A DNA stretch of 44,088 nt from a virus: positions 1-44,088 of the IMG/VR virus record IMGVR_UViG_3300021061_000028. One strand, 5' to 3'. The notes beneath the pieces are model-generated. The model was not told where the DNA came from. It did no database searches and saw nothing but the letters and a program-made list of their open reading frames with translations. The position numbers and the translations under genes were made by a program. Below, piece after piece: positions 7,353-13,933 of the stretch (position 1 is its first letter; each line of letters starts with the position of its first letter).

Positions 7353-7583
7353 CTACTCGCGGTTCTCGCCCTGCGTGTAGTCGATGTAGTTCTCGGCGCG
7401 TTCGGCGACCTTGGCGAGGTTCAGCAAGTCGGCGTGGCCGAAGCTGTCCCCGTCTTTCCACTTGTCGTCCTTGTCCTTGTACGAGCGGACGAACTGGACG
7501 TTGAAGTGCTCGCCGTTTCTCCACACGGTCGCTTTCACGCCTCCGATGCGGAAGGTCGCAGCGGGCTTGTTCCCGTTTGCCAT
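7353..7583 (-). CDS. Conserved small protein of plasmids and phages, unknown role
   Basis: A 76-residue protein with the recurrent pattern ATFRIGGVKATVW, FNVQFVRSYKDKDDKWKDGDSF, ADLLNLAKVAERA. Similar small proteins occur, from memory, on plasmids and in phages beside DNA-transfer or replication genes. The alternating beta pattern followed by a helix suggests a compact nucleic-acid-binding fold, but no motif proves it. The ribosome site AAAGGAGA lies before the ATG at 7583. It is alone on the reverse strand between the relaxase-like gene and the primase-domain gene, with its own terminator. Opposite orientation suggests expression in the lysogen or early. Confidence 0.7.
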   Translation of the reverse strand: MANGNKPAATFRIGGVKATVWRNGEHFNVQFVRSYKDKDDKWKDGDSFGHADLLNLAKVAERAENYIDYTQGENRE

Positions 7584-7661
7584 GACGTTCTCCTTTGGGT
7601 TGTGCAGCTATAAATCACCCTATCGCTTCATGGGGATTTCGCAATGGACAAACGGGGATAA

Positions 7662-7669
7662 CGCGCTAG
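7662..7669 (+). promoter_or_regulatory. GCTAG promoter-like motif upstream of the primase-domain gene
   Basis: CGCGCTAGTCTGAAT lies about 115 bases before the GTG at 7784. A TGGACA box (5 of 6 to TTGACA) is 14 bases upstream of GCTAGT. The spacing resembles alphaproteobacterial promoters (TTGACG-N10-14-GCTA), which is an inference. Confidence 0.35.
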
Positions 7670-7783
7670 TCTGAATACGGAGCCAACAACGGTGGAGTGA
7701 GGAGCGCGGGGGACTGAGGCTCATGCGGACGGTAGCAATGATCCGTCTATCCTCGCGCCCTTCACTTCACCCAAGGAGGCACC

Positions 7784-8386
7784 GTGCGTAAGTACATTGA
7801 CTTCGCAGGCGTAGAGCGGCTGGCCTCCATCGAACAGCTCGTGGAGATGCTTGGCCTTCCGGTCAAGACCGAGAAATCGCAGCTCCGCTGTTCCTGTCCC
7901 ATTCACGGTGGCGACGAGCGCACCCTGGCCATCACCCCCGGCGTTCGTTCGAGGCGCGGCAGTCTCGGCGTGTTCTTCTGCCAGAAGGCCCAGAGCGGCG
8001 GGGATCGCATCGCCCTCGTAGCTCACTGCATGGACATCGGGCAGCAGGACGCGGCCTTCTTCATCGCCGAGCAATTCGGGGAAGACGGTACTAGTGACAG
8101 TACGAGTAACAGTCACAGTACTGTTAGCAAAGAGCGGGCCAAGTTCGACCCGGCGGAGTTCTCCAAGAAGCTCCAGTACACCGACGAGGTGAAGGCAACC
8201 GGCCTCACGGAAGAGCAGGCCAAGAGCTTCCGAATCGGCTTCTACCGCGGGCACCTGTATTACCCCGTCCACTACCAGAGCGGCGCCCTAGCGGGCTGGA
8301 ACAAGCTCGCAGACGGCAAGCTCGTGCCGCCTCCCGCCTGGCTGCCCGACAGCTCCAACGTCGTTCCGCTCAAAAAAGCGGGTTGA
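7784..8386 (+). CDS. CHC2-type zinc-finger primase domain protein (no TOPRIM)
   Basis: The GTG start is set by AAGGAGG 5 bases upstream. The 200-residue product begins like bacterial DnaG primases: YIDFAGVERLASIEQLVEMLGLPV, then a zinc site CSCPIHGGDE with FFCQKAQSGGDRIALV about 35 residues later. One of the usual Cys in the second half is replaced (FCQKA instead of FCFxC), partly balanced by the extra Cys of CSC. A Ser/Thr-rich spacer (DSTSNSHST) and a short C-terminal part with YYPVHYQSGALAGWNKL resembling the start of the primase catalytic region follow. No TOPRIM or helicase domain is present. It may be a DNA-binding adaptor, a primase remnant, or an inhibitor of host primase. A terminator follows. 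Confidence 0.75.
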   Translation: MRKYIDFAGVERLASIEQLVEMLGLPVKTEKSQLRCSCPIHGGDERTLAITPGVRSRRGSLGVFFCQKAQSGGDRIALVAHCMDIGQQDAAFFIAEQFGEDGTSDSTSNSHSTVSKERAKFDPAEFSKKLQYTDEVKATGLTEEQAKSFRIGFYRGHLYYPVHYQSGALAGWNKLADGKLVPPPAWLPDSSNVVPLKKAG

Positions 8387-8427
8387 CCGTTCCTCCTGGG
8401 CAAGGGGTTACAAGCCCCGCGCCTTTC

Positions 8428-8456
8428 ATCCTCTCCTAATCGGGGAGGATTTTTTT
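8428..8456 (+). terminator. Rho-independent terminator after the primase-domain gene
   Basis: ATCCTCTCC (8428-8436) pairs with GGGGAGGAT (8442-8450) with one mismatch and is followed by T6. A GGGG...CCCC hairpin lies just upstream. Confidence 0.85.
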
Positions 8457-8585
8457 GTGTGCGTCATGGTGACCGCGGCCGCCCATGGTGTCCTGCGCGT
8501 CTCATGCTGCCCGTTACGCGAGCGGCAAACTTTCGGGAAACTTTCGGTGCTGGCATCACCAGCATTACCAAGTAACAGCAACACT

Positions 8586-8744
8586 GTGGGAAAGCTACCG
8601 ACGTACCGCGGCTACATCGTGGATTACCGTTTGAGGCAGTTCAGGTCCCAACCGGAGATCCCTGGTGTTATCGAGTTCATCAACTTCACTAGCCTGAAGG
8701 GGGTTGAACTTCTAGCCGAGATGAATCGTGAGCCAGCAGATTAG
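8586..8744 (+). CDS. Small conserved phage protein (start uncertain)
   Basis: The reading frame is open from 8457, but only the part from about 8586 looks like a protein. From the GTG at 8586 it gives 52 residues with LPTYRGYIVDYRLRQFR and PGVIEFINFTSLKGVELLAEM, a pattern I associate with small phage and plasmid proteins (GY-x-VD-RL-x-FR ... EFI-F-S-x-G--LL). No ribosome site is visible before this GTG, so another start is possible. Its stop lies 18 bases before the next gene, so the two may be co-transcribed. Function unknown. Confidence 0.5.
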   Translation: MGKLPTYRGYIVDYRLRQFRSQPEIPGVIEFINFTSLKGVELLAEMNREPAD

Positions 8745-8762
8745 CAACTAAGCAAACGAAAT

Positions 8763-9326
8763 ATGGCATTAGAAGCACATGCAGTGCGAAGGGTTGAAGT
8801 TCGACAGCGGGGCGACCAAAGCGACGAGGACCACTACTCAGTTACTCGCGGCGGGAAGCCAGTTGAGGGCATCAATCCCGAGCGCATTACGCTCGAAGAG
8901 GAAGTGATGGAGTGGCGTGACGCAACACACATTCATCACTGGTTCGTCATGAACGTGCAGGGCGGCAAGACCGATGGGAAGCAGTACCTTGTCAGCCAGT
9001 GGGATCTACGCAAGCTACTGGAGGTCTGTGAGAAGGTGCTTGATGGTTCGCACCTCGTGAGGGCAAAAGCATTTACGCAGTCGGATATGAACGAGATTCA
9101 CCGCCGTATGGAATCGCCTGGCGCTCCAGCGATGGTAATCAAGAACGTAGCCGCAGCGCACAAGCTTCTACCCATGCGAAGTGAGTACTGGAACTGGCGC
9201 ACTTCTTCCGACATCTACGGCGAAGCGTATCTCAAGGACGTGGCTGCGACCCGCGATTGGGCCGAACGCATGTTGATTGACCGCCAGAAAGGTGTCCTCG
9301 GGGACATCTACTACTCCGGGAGCTGA
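8763..9326 (+). CDS. Conserved phage hypothetical protein
   Basis: 187 residues. The layout VTRGGKPVEGINPERITLEEEVMEWR, IHHWFVMNVQ, YLVSQWDLRKLLEVCEKVL, LLPMRS-YW, YLKDVAATRDWAERML is one I have seen repeatedly in phage genomes as a protein of unknown function. The Trp/His-rich segments and the C-terminal helix suggest a soluble globular protein. The ATG has no strong ribosome site. It is followed by about 110 bases and a terminator. No catalytic motif is recognised. Confidence 0.75.
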   Translation: MALEAHAVRRVEVRQRGDQSDEDHYSVTRGGKPVEGINPERITLEEEVMEWRDATHIHHWFVMNVQGGKTDGKQYLVSQWDLRKLLEVCEKVLDGSHLVRAKAFTQSDMNEIHRRMESPGAPAMVIKNVAAAHKLLPMRSEYWNWRTSSDIYGEAYLKDVAATRDWAERMLIDRQKGVLGDIYYSGS

Positions 9327-9436
9327 GTGCGCGAAAGGACTTGTTGCAGTCGGCTGGACTACTCGAAGCGAGCAGAGAGAAGCGGCATCGAAGCTAGGGA
9401 GCCAGCATCAACAGATACCTCTAGCCGCAGGGACTA

Positions 9437-9462
9437 AGCCCTCGCTTATGCGGGGGCTTTTC
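9437..9462 (+). terminator. Rho-independent terminator before the zinc-knuckle gene
   Basis: AGCCCTCGC pairs with GCGGGGGCT through one G-T wobble around a TTAT loop, then TTTTCC. The next gene's ribosome site follows within 20 bases. Confidence 0.8.
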
Positions 9463-9482
9463 CTTTCCAACTTAGGAGACCT

Positions 9483-9641
9483 ATGGACACGAACCGAATC
9501 AAGGAAATCGCTCAGGAAATAGAAGGCCTCGAAGAAGAACTCCGGCAGCTCGTGTTGGGCGTGAAGGAGCGGAAGCCGACCGCGTGTTCCGTCTGCAAAC
9601 AAGAAGGCCACACGGCCCGAAACTGCCCACAGAAGACCTGA
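9483..9641 (+). CDS. 52-aa CCHC zinc-knuckle protein
   Basis: A short gene with a good ribosome site (TAGGAGA) 4-5 bases before the ATG. The first 30 residues form a charged amphipathic helix (EIAQEIEGLEEELRQLV), probably a coiled-coil dimerisation segment. The C-terminal part is CSVCKQEGHTARNC, an exact C-x2-C-x4-H-x4-C zinc knuckle as in retroviral nucleocapsid and eukaryotic RNA-binding proteins. Such knuckles bind single-stranded RNA or DNA. It sits between two terminators and the DUF932-like gene, so it is probably an early regulator or nucleic-acid chaperone. Expression is inferred from the ribosome site and intact motif. Confidence 0.75.
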   Translation: MDTNRIKEIAQEIEGLEEELRQLVLGVKERKPTACSVCKQEGHTARNCPQKT

Positions 9642-9672
9642 TGTTGATAACGGTCTGAATGGTCGTTTCCGG

Positions 9673-9679
9673 TTGCTAG
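9673..9679 (+). promoter_or_regulatory. TTGCTAG promoter-like motif
   Basis: TTGCTAGGGTGAAT lies about 40 bases upstream of the ATG at 9720. It shares GCTAG-N2-TGAAT with the motif at 7665 and 36839. Confidence 0.35.
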
Positions 9680-9719
9680 GGTGAATGCAGATGTTCCCTC
9701 AACCAACCAGGAGACGACC

Positions 9720-10433
9720 ATGCTCTGTCTTCACCGTGGGGCGCAGGAGATTCCCTTCGCGCAGCTCCGCACCATCGAGCCACCGCCGGCAACGGCAACG
9801 CACTTCCCGCTCGCGCATCACCGCCTCGTGGACCACCTCCGTCACTCGCTGACCTTCTACGGCCACGAGATCACGGAGGAGCACCACGCGGTCACCGATG
9901 ACGGCCTGCGCTACTTCGGGCTCATGACCCTCAAGAGCACGTATGGCGATTACGCCGATTCGGTTGCGCTTCGAAACAGCAACGACAAGGCGTTCCCCAT
10001 CGGCGTCGGATTCGGCGGTCGCGTGTTCGTCTGCGACAACCTCTCTCTCATCGCCGATCACGTCATCCGCAGGAAGCACACCGCGAAGGCTCTCCGGGAC
10101 ATCGTGGGCCTCATGGCGGAGCTGGTGGAACCGCTTGCGGCCGAGCGTGAGAAGCAGCACCGGGCGTTCGAGCGCTTCAAGGCCAAGATCCTGTCGGTCT
10201 CGGAACTCGATCACGCCGTCATGGACCTCTACCGCGCCGATGTCCTCAACATCCAGCGCGTACCGGAAGTCCTGCAGCAGTGGGAGAAGCCGGCGCACGA
10301 CTGGGGCGGCGAGACTGCCTGGCGCCTCTTCAACGCGGTCACCTACACCCTCGCCGGCCGCGTAGCCGAGAACCCCTCTTCGACCACCAAGCTGCACCAG
10401 GTCATCGACGGCATTTGCGAGCGCGTTCACTGA
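9720..10433 (+). CDS. DUF932-like phage/plasmid protein
   Basis: The start at 9720 is chosen because AGGAGACG lies 4-11 bases upstream; an ATG at 9681 in frame lacks one. The 237-residue protein has EEHHAVTDDGLRYFGLM, LRNSNDKAFPIGVGFGGRVFVCDNLSL, RKHTAKALRDIVGLMAEL, TAWRLFNAVTYTLAGRVAENP, LHQVIDGICE. This is the core of the DUF932 group (phage/plasmid-like protein), common on mobile elements and of uncertain role. No signal peptide. It forms its own unit: promoter-like motif, gene, terminator. Confidence 0.8.
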   Translation: MLCLHRGAQEIPFAQLRTIEPPPATATHFPLAHHRLVDHLRHSLTFYGHEITEEHHAVTDDGLRYFGLMTLKSTYGDYADSVALRNSNDKAFPIGVGFGGRVFVCDNLSLIADHVIRRKHTAKALRDIVGLMAELVEPLAAEREKQHRAFERFKAKILSVSELDHAVMDLYRADVLNIQRVPEVLQQWEKPAHDWGGETAWRLFNAVTYTLAGRVAENPSSTTKLHQVIDGICERVH

Positions 10434-10438
10434 GGCTC

Positions 10439-10460
10439 ACCCCGCTATTGCGGGGTTTTT
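10439..10460 (+). terminator. Rho-independent terminator after the DUF932-like gene
   Basis: CCCCGC (10440-10445) and GCGGGG (10450-10455) around TATT, then TTTTT. Confidence 0.88.
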
Positions 10461-10538
10461 CTTTGGCTGTGCACAACTCTTTTCATGCGATTTTCAGGTG
10501 ATAGCGTTTATGTAGAAGCCCTTTGACAGGAGACCATC

Positions 10539-10724
10539 ATGGACCGCCACATCGAACGAGTGGCGCTCCGGTTTCACCAGCGCCTCCTCAAGTACCACCG
10601 CATCGGGCTTGCCTTCGACTTAGCTGAAGGTGCCTTCCTCCCGGCGCTCTACCACGCCATGTGCGTCGGTATCGAGACCTACGCCGTCATGTACCACCGC
10701 TACCGGCTTCGGAGGCGGGTATGA
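10539..10724 (+). CDS. 61-aa helical protein of unknown function
   Basis: Ribosome site AGGAGA precedes the ATG by 7 bases. The sequence is rich in His, Tyr and Arg (VALRFHQRLLKYHRIGLAF, YHRYRLRRRV) with amphipathic helices and no membrane segment. The stop overlaps the next start (ATGA), the first of a string of very small coupled genes running to 11233. No function recognised. Confidence 0.6.
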   Translation: MDRHIERVALRFHQRLLKYHRIGLAFDLAEGAFLPALYHAMCVGIETYAVMYHRYRLRRRV

Positions 10725-10891
10725 CAGCCAAAGAGCGCGAATTTCTCAAGCAGCTCATCCAGTCCCGCTACTACAGCATCTGCCACCAGTGTTTCCGAGA
10801 CATTGATTTGCGCCTCGGTCGGCATGTGCTCGACGCCAACGGGAACGTCATCCATCGGCTCTGCCCGCCCATCACCCCGAAGTACACCTGA
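10721..10891 (+). CDS. 56-aa protein with a CxxC pair
   Basis: The start at 10721 is preferred over an in-frame upstream ATG because GGAGGCGGGT lies directly before it and it overlaps the previous stop. MTAKEREFLKQLIQSRYYS is a helix; CHQC and a later Cys (HRLCPP) with nearby His could bind a metal ion. Probably a small zinc-ribbon-like phage protein; function unknown. Confidence 0.65.
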   Translation: MTAKEREFLKQLIQSRYYSICHQCFRDIDLRLGRHVLDANGNVIHRLCPPITPKYT

Positions 10892-10904
10892 AAGGAACCC
10901 ATGA

Positions 10905-11081
10905 ATGCGATATCTGGCCGCATCAGGTTTGTGGTTGCTGCTGTCCGGCTGCGCCATGCAGCTCGAAAGAGCCGACGTGTGCCTTCGCAAAAAGCTGGAA
11001 GTAAGCATCCCATTCGGCGGCGGGGAAATAAGACATAAGCCCTGCCATTCACGAGACGTATTCAACCGCCTCTTCAACTAA
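10905..11081 (+). CDS. 58-aa outer-membrane-type lipoprotein
   Basis: The start at 10905 (AAAGGAA 8 bases upstream) gives MRYLAASGLWLLLSGCAMQL, a classic lipoprotein signal with lipobox LSGC, so Cys16 would be lipidated after signal peptidase II. The mature part is about 43 residues, with two further Cys (VCLRKK and KPCHSR). A different ATG four bases upstream opens another frame of 45 residues that lacks sense. Phage lipoproteins of this size often act in superinfection exclusion or as Rz1-like spanins. The position far from the lysis genes and the lack of a Pro-rich tail argue against Rz1. Confidence 0.7.
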   Translation: MRYLAASGLWLLLSGCAMQLERADVCLRKKLEVSIPFGGGEIRHKPCHSRDVFNRLFN

Positions 11082-11090
11082 GGAGGGCAC

Positions 11091-11156
11091 ATGAAACGTA
11101 GGTACATCCGCGTCAATCCCTTCTATCGCGGTACTCGCATACGGAGGCACCGATGA
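11091..11156 (+). CDS. 21-aa Arg-rich microprotein
   Basis: AGGAGG lies 5 bases before the ATG and the stop overlaps the next ATG (CGATGA). The product MKRRYIRVNPFYRGTRIRRH plus one Arg is extremely basic. The strong ribosome site and coupling suggest it is translated, either as a peptide or only as a leader for the next microprotein. Confidence 0.45.
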   Translation: MKRRYIRVNPFYRGTRIRRHR

Positions 11157-11233
11157 AACGACTCATCGCAGTCCTGTTTCCGTTCACCATCCTGTGCGCC
11201 GCGCTCGTGCCCGCGCTCTCGTTCGCCTCATAG
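11153..11233 (+). CDS. 26-aa hydrophobic microprotein
   Basis: GGAGGCACC precedes the ATG. The product is almost entirely a signal-like membrane segment, with MKRLIAVLFPF at the front and ALSFAS at the end. It may be inserted in the inner membrane as a toxin-like or regulatory peptide, or be cleaved at the AXA-like end. It overlaps the Arg-rich microprotein by 4 bases. Confidence 0.45.
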   Translation: MKRLIAVLFPFTILCAALVPALSFAS

Positions 11234-11284
11234 CGAGCCGCCGGCCGTAGAGCGTTATCTACGGCACCAACAGCGTGCGCCCTT

Positions 11285-11310
11285 GCAACCCTTATCGGGT
11301 TGCTCTTTTT
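11285..11310 (+). terminator. Rho-independent terminator before radC-like gene
   Basis: GCAACCC (11285-11291) and GGGTTGC (11297-11303) around TTATC, then TCTTTTT. It closes the microprotein operon. Confidence 0.88.
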
Positions 11311-11343
11311 GTCCCCACTCGCTGCTTCCCATTTCCATACGAA

Positions 11344-11350
11344 TTGCTAG
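11344..11350 (+). promoter_or_regulatory. TTGCTAG promoter-like motif before the RadC gene
   Basis: TTGCTAGCTTGGATGG lies about 36 bases upstream of the ATG at 11386, directly after the previous terminator, which is where a new promoter would be expected. Confidence 0.35.
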
Positions 11351-11385
11351 CTTGGATGGAGAAGTCCATTTCCAAGGAGAATCCG

Positions 11386-11826
11386 ATGACCTCTGACGAA
11401 AGGGTGATTCGGAAAGCTCTCCGAATCCTCGACAAAGACATGAAAGCGCGGGACTGCCTCGCGAGTCCTGCGGCGGTGCGCGGGTATCTGCGCCTCAAAA
11501 TGGCCCAGCTTCAGCACGAAGTGTTCTACTGCGTCTTCCTCGACGCACAGAACCGCGTGATTGAAAGCGAAGAGCTGTTCCGTGGAACTCTCACCCAAAC
11601 GAGCGTCTATCCACGGGAAGTCGTGAAGGCGGCACTTCGGCACAACGCCGCATCACTCATCCTCGCGCACAACCACCCCTCCGGTGTTGCCGAGCCGAGC
11701 TTGCAGGATCAGGCGCTCACCCGCACTTTGGCTGAAGCCTTGGCACTCATTGACGTGAAGGTGCTGGATCACTTCATCGTCGCCGGAGGATCGGCACTCT
11801 CGTTCGCGGAGCGCGGACTTATCTGA
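11386..11826 (+). CDS. radC: RadC family JAB/MPN-domain protein
   Basis: The start at 11386 has AAGGAGA 7 bases upstream; earlier in-frame codons run through the terminator. The 146-residue product is the JAB domain only: [25 protein letters not shown] followed by [23 protein letters not shown], with the H-x-H-x-S-G and downstream Asp metal ligands, and [12 protein letters not shown]. The N-terminal helix-hairpin-helix of chromosomal RadC is missing, as is usual for phage and island copies. These are found next to anti-restriction genes and are suspected to act in DNA repair or recombination during element transfer, but the reaction is not established. Confidence 0.9.
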   Translation: MTSDERVIRKALRILDKDMKARDCLASPAAVRGYLRLKMAQLQHEVFYCVFLDAQNRVIESEELFRGTLTQTSVYPREVVKAALRHNAASLILAHNHPSGVAEPSLQDQALTRTLAEALALIDVKVLDHFIVAGGSALSFAERGLI

Positions 11827-11831
11827 TATGC

Positions 11832-11857
11832 ACCCCGCCTAGTTGCGGGGTTTTTGT
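11832..11857 (+). terminator. Terminator after radC-like gene
   Basis: ACCCCGC (11832-11838) and GCGGGGT (11845-11851) then TTTTG. It also lies at the 3' end of the converging membrane gene, but read leftward there is no T-run. Confidence 0.85.
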
Positions 11858-11860
11858 TTG

Positions 11861-12739
11861 CTACGGACCGCCTTTCAGCCACCACTTGATCCCCGCGGCA
11901 ACTGCAGTGATTCCGGCGGAAAAGGTGGTCAATGCGCCCTTCTCACTTTCCGTGAGTCGTAAAACTACTAGGGTCAATAGTTTGAGGAGCCAACCGGCAA
12001 TCACGGACAGCGTGAACAGGGCGAACAGTCCAACGCGGATGAACGCAAGAAAGTCTGCCATGTGGGCAACATGCAGCATCAGGATTTGAGTAGATCCCTC
12101 CTGCTGGCCAAGCCATTTCTGAAAATCGAGAATTATCGGATAGTCATACCGAAATGGCTCCGTGGTGGCCACTATTGAGGCTACAGATGCGGAGAGAGCG
12201 AACGCGAGACCAAACGAGAAAGCGGTTGTTGCGAGGATGACTCCGAAAAAGAGGGCGGTGCTCCTCTTCTTTCCCTCGAACCACGAAATCGGCCACCTAA
12301 GCAACTTGTCGGCGAGCCAGAGAGAAACGAAAGCTTGCACAAAGAGCACGCCAAACAGCACAGACCGGAAGCCCTCCATCTCGTAGGAGGGGGCCTCGTC
12401 CGCGGAGTAGCGCTCTAGCAGGTGATAGAAATGAGTCCAACCCACTCCCCAAAGACTCTTCGTCCACCAAGCGAGGGTGCCCATGACAACCACGATGGCA
12501 AGCAGGCGGCGAATGCTGAATGTGCTGCCAGCAACCCTTTCAAACACACGCAACGAGAACTTCGCTTCAGCTAAGCCCAGTCCTGGCCACTTGAGGTACG
12601 ACAGGCGAATCCACCAAGATTCCAGTTCGCCTCTAATCCGCTTATTGAGTTCCTTACCGCCAAGGAACTCCACGACGCCAATTGCCACTGTGCAGATACC
12701 CAAGGCCGTCACGATTGCGTTTATCCATTGGACCGCCAT
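11861..12739 (-). CDS. Multi-pass membrane protein, paralogue 1
   Basis: 292 residues on the reverse strand with about five hydrophobic segments (near 8-26, 80-98, 128-146, 163-185 and 235-257). The ribosome site GGAGAG precedes the ATG at 12739. It shares GGKELNK-IR, WWIRLSY, WP-GLAEA-FSL, RLTESEKGALT and the C-terminal IKWWLKG with the reverse-strand gene at 18335-19159. Both lie within or beside the rightward late genes but read the other way, as expected of morons expressed in the lysogen. A role in superinfection exclusion or abortive infection fits membrane proteins of this kind; no known family was recognised. Confidence 0.75.
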   Translation of the reverse strand: MAVQWINAIVTALGICTVAIGVVEFLGGKELNKRIRGELESWWIRLSYLKWPGLGLAEAKFSLRVFERVAGSTFSIRRLLAIVVVMGTLAWWTKSLWGVGWTHFYHLLERYSADEAPSYEMEGFRSVLFGVLFVQAFVSLWLADKLLRWPISWFEGKKRSTALFFGVILATTAFSFGLAFALSASVASIVATTEPFRYDYPIILDFQKWLGQQEGSTQILMLHVAHMADFLAFIRVGLFALFTLSVIAGWLLKLLTLVVLRLTESEKGALTTFSAGITAVAAGIKWWLKGGP

Positions 12740-12856
12740 AACGCTCTCCGCAATACGAACTGGGCAATCTAACAGTCGCTAGACGTTTTGCACAGCATGC
12801 CCTTGCGTCTTAACTACGGCGTGTCATGCTGAATTCATACCCATCACACCTTTCAC

Positions 12857-13315
12857 ATGCTACTCACCAAGTCTTTCGCAATTACGGATCACGAAGGAGT
12901 CAACGCTCTACTTACCCAGTTTCGGCTTGCCCCCGGTGCCCACGTATTTGTAAGCGAGGGCAACATCCTCGTCCCCTACGAGGACGGCGCACCACCAAAC
13001 AAAGCACAGCAGATCATCACGATCCTTGAGGAGCGCAATAAGGTCGCGGAGGAAATGCGCATCATCGTCCACTCAAACAAAGTCGTTGACCATCTTGTCG
13101 CGGATGCGCAAGACCGCGTGAACGTCCTGAGGGCGAAGTACGACGCCGCTACCGCCAACCCCGTGAAGAAAGAGATCGAGAAGGACCTCAAGAACGCGGA
13201 GACGGCGCTAGCCGACATTCAGAACCAGAAGCGGATGAACGATCACGAAATTAGCCGCCTTCAGGTGAACATTGACCTGTTCGAGGCGGAGGTAGAGCGA
13301 ATTAAGGCTGCCTAG
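12857..13315 (+). CDS. Coiled-coil protein upstream of the terminase
   Basis: 152 residues. The first 55 are globular (LLTKSFAITDHEGVNALL, GAHVFVSEGNILVPYEDG); the rest is a long charged coiled coil (about 60-150) ending in ERIKAA. No membrane segment, zinc site or enzyme motif. It is followed after one base by a small SH3/KOW-like gene and TerS, so it probably belongs to the packaging operon. The start lacks a clear ribosome site. Function unknown. Confidence 0.65.
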   Translation: MLLTKSFAITDHEGVNALLTQFRLAPGAHVFVSEGNILVPYEDGAPPNKAQQIITILEERNKVAEEMRIIVHSNKVVDHLVADAQDRVNVLRAKYDAATANPVKKEIEKDLKNAETALADIQNQKRMNDHEISRLQVNIDLFEAEVERIKAA

Positions 13316-13316
13316 C

Positions 13317-13544
13317 ATGCACAGGTACGGCACACAGGTTCGCATCAAGGGCGACGGATTCTACGGAGGGACAATTGGCGTAGTCATGTCGCGATATCAG
13401 TCCGGCGATGACCAAGCAACCTATTGGGTTCTGCTTAACCCGGGAACATCCTTCGAGCAACGTTTGACTTGCTCGGCAAGTGAGATTGAGGAAGTCGTGA
13501 ACGTGCACGTAGGTCCGACCTTCTTCTCTCAGAAGAAGAAATAG
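13317..13544 (+). CDS. Small SH3/KOW-like protein
   Basis: 75 residues starting RYGTQVRIKGDGFYGGTIGVVMSRYQ, a short beta-barrel pattern like KOW/SH3 modules (VRIK-G-GFYGGTIG). The C-terminus is basic (SQKKK). The ATG is directly after the upstream stop, so translation is coupled. It may bind DNA or the terminase; this is inferred from fold pattern and neighbours only. Confidence 0.6.
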   Translation: MHRYGTQVRIKGDGFYGGTIGVVMSRYQSGDDQATYWVLLNPGTSFEQRLTCSASEIEEVVNVHVGPTFFSQKKK

Positions 13545-13546
13545 CT

Positions 13547-13933
13547 ATGGCAGGAGGACGACCAATCAAAACGGATGCGCTAGTCGTTAAGAAACTGGAG
13601 GAGGCTTTTGCCCTCGACTGCAGCATCCCCGAAGCCTGTCTTTACGCGGGAATTTCGAAGCCTACGTACTACGCCCTCCTTCAGCGGCAGCCGGAGTTAG
13701 TTGACCGTTTTGACGAGCTACGGGAGACACCGGTCTTGAAGGCGCGAGAGACGGTCGTGAAATACCTCGCCAGCAGTTATGGGAATGCAATGGACTACCT
13801 CTCCCGCAAGCGCAAGGGCGAGTTCGCACCACGCCAAGAAGTAACGGCGGCGGATGGTAAGCCGCTATTCGATGATGAAACAAAACAAAAATCAAAGTCC
13901 GTCATCGCTCGAATCCTTAGAGGCGATTCTTGA
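13547..13933 (+). CDS. terS: Terminase small subunit
   Basis: 128 residues. TDALVVKKLEEAFALDCSIPEACLYAGISKPTYYALLQ is the DNA-binding helix-turn-helix that recognises the packaging site, followed by a helical oligomerisation part (ARETVVKYLASSYGNAMDYLSRKRKGEF). CAGGAGGAC-type ribosome sequences are close to the ATG. It overlaps the large subunit start by about 60 bases, the usual arrangement of terS-terL. Confidence 0.8.
   Translation: MAGGRPIKTDALVVKKLEEAFALDCSIPEACLYAGISKPTYYALLQRQPELVDRFDELRETPVLKARETVVKYLASSYGNAMDYLSRKRKGEFAPRQEVTAADGKPLFDDETKQKSKSVIARILRGDS

Noticed and set aside
7721-8272. A 183-aa reverse frame opposite the primase-domain gene
   Set aside because: The plus strand has AAGGAGG plus a zinc domain; the reverse frame shows no motif.
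8457-8585. N-terminal extension of the 52-aa protein
   Set aside because: The first 43 codons are Cys/Arg/Ala-rich without sense and begin right after a terminator T-run; the plausible protein starts near 8586.
9699-10430. A 243-aa reverse frame overlapping the DUF932-like gene
   Set aside because: The plus strand has a ribosome site, a recognisable family and a terminator; the reverse frame has none.
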